Shown here in pieces: positions 5,886 through 6,229 of a DNA stretch of 6,229 nt. Origin of the DNA: an uncultured Cytophagaceae bacterium (GTDB lineage: Bacteria; Bacteroidota; Bacteroidia; Cytophagales; Spirosomataceae); assembly GCA_938008575.1 (NCBI GenBank), contig CALLKB010000271.1, positions 1-6,229 on the forward strand, written 5' to 3'. Numbering within the stretch: position 1 is the first letter of the stretch; the number at the start of each line of letters is the position of its first letter. The notes below the pieces were generated by a model, which was not told the DNA's origin, did no database searches, and saw only the letters and a list, made by a program, of their open reading frames with translations. The translations under genes were made by a program, and so were the position numbers.

Positions 5886-6229
5886 ATGAAAAAACTACTT
5901 ATCCTTTGCGGCTTGTTAGCTTCCACGGCTACCATCGCTCAAGATTATGCAAATCCACATGGTGGAGGGGCAAACCCACATGCAGCCAATCCACACGCAG
6001 CGGGCGGCGCTAATCCACACGCAGGAATCAACCCGCATACGGGTATGAAGCCTTCAGCAACGACCAACAAAGACTGGTGGCCAAATCAATTGAACGTAGG
6101 CATGCTTCGCCAAAATTCGGAAAAGTCGAACCCGATGGGTCCCGACTTCAACTACATCAAAGCATTTAAAAGTTTAGACTACTTTGCCTTGAAAAAAGAC
6201 ATCGCAGCAGTCTTGACTAAATCACAAGA
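5886..6229 (+). CDS. katG: Catalase-peroxidase KatG, exported, 5' part
   Basis: The first 114 codons of a gene cut by the window end. KatG is a haem enzyme that disproportionates hydrogen peroxide and has peroxidase activity. Residues 63-70 (DWWPNQLN), NPMGPDFNY near 81-89 and AFKSLD...[14 protein letters not shown] (93-114) match the characteristic KatG N-terminal block. The window stops just before the expected distal haem-pocket Arg-Trp-His motif, so active-site integrity cannot be judged. Unlike most cytoplasmic KatGs, it begins with a Sec-type signal peptide ([18 protein letters not shown], likely cleavage before Q19). Residues 20-53 are a Gly/Ala/His-rich stretch with five Asn-Pro-His units. 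The ATG at 5886 is preferred over the in-frame ATG at 6045 because the signal peptide is complete and in frame. It is divergent from oxyR, with an OxyR operator upstream, so peroxide induction is expected. Confidence 0.9.
   Translation, partial: MKKLLILCGLLASTATIAQDYANPHGGGANPHAANPHAAGGANPHAGINPHTGMKPSATTNKDWWPNQLNVGMLRQNSEKSNPMGPDFNYIKAFKSLDYFALKKDIAAVLTKSQ
5952..6038 (+). repeat. Asn-Pro-His repeat segment in the KatG N-terminus
   Basis: Five NPH tripeptides start at KatG residues 23, 30, 35, 43 and 49, mostly in the form ANPHA separated by Gly/Ala. The DNA units resemble AAYCCACAYGCAG but vary in codons (AAT/AAC, CCA/CCG, CAT/CAC), which suggests the repeat has diverged and been kept at the protein level. 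It lies between the signal peptide and the catalytic domain, so it is probably a flexible His-rich linker. Metal or haem binding is possible but unproven. Confidence 0.8.

Noticed and set aside
5952..6038. CRISPR-like or minisatellite interpretation of the NPH-coding repeat
   Set aside because: The units are short, unevenly spaced, in frame with katG and vary at codon third positions, so they are a protein repeat.
6045..6047. Internal ATG as the true katG start, giving a cytoplasmic enzyme
   Set aside because: The upstream frame encodes a well-formed signal peptide and a structured repeat, and the ATG at 5886 is well placed relative to the promoter and operator.

Overview
The window looks like a chromosomal segment of a member of the Bacteroidota, plausibly a Cytophagales-type bacterium. 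The genes lack clear Shine-Dalgarno sequences. At least two promoters fit the Bacteroidota pattern (-33 TTG/TTTG, -7 TAnnTTTG). Exported proteins and the three-gene membrane/winged-helix cluster resemble families common in that phylum. The lineage is inferred from style and was not checked by alignment.

Layout. The left edge holds the last 32 codons of a short-chain dehydrogenase/reductase on the + strand (1-101). It converges on a minus-strand pair, and one compact hairpin (106-123) lies between the two stops. The pair, read from 2471 down to 130, is a secreted TolB/PD40-type beta-propeller protein followed 26 nt later by a Tat-exported Gfo/Idh/MocA oxidoreductase. Upstream of the pair is the largest gap (2472-2666, 195 nt), which contains a cluster of direct and inverted repeats built on TACCTTTGGCAA. 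Next comes a minus-strand operon of three genes read from 4831 to 2667: a six-helix membrane protein, a small HTH_34-like winged-helix regulator and a DUF4153-like polytopic membrane protein. The first two overlap by 23 nt and the last two are 1 nt apart. The operon has a near-consensus promoter at 4853-4882, and a perfect CTTTGT/ACAAAG dyad overlaps its -7 box.

The right end is a peroxide-stress module. A LysR-type regulator with the OxyR redox motif (C196 and C205) is divergent from the start of a catalase-peroxidase gene (katG), which runs off the window at 6229. The 102-nt divergent intergenic region contains an OxyR operator of the form ATAG-N7-CTAT-N7-ATAG-N7-(CAGT). It covers the oxyR -7 box and ends directly at the proposed katG -33 box. 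This predicts OxyR autorepression together with katG activation. The KatG begins with a Sec-type signal peptide and then a His-rich segment with five Asn-Pro-His units, so it is probably an exported enzyme.

The most noteworthy items are the OxyR operator geometry, the exported NPH-repeat KatG, the coupled membrane/regulator operon with its dyad, and the repeat cluster at 2530-2626. No RNA genes, CRISPR arrays or insertion sequences were seen.
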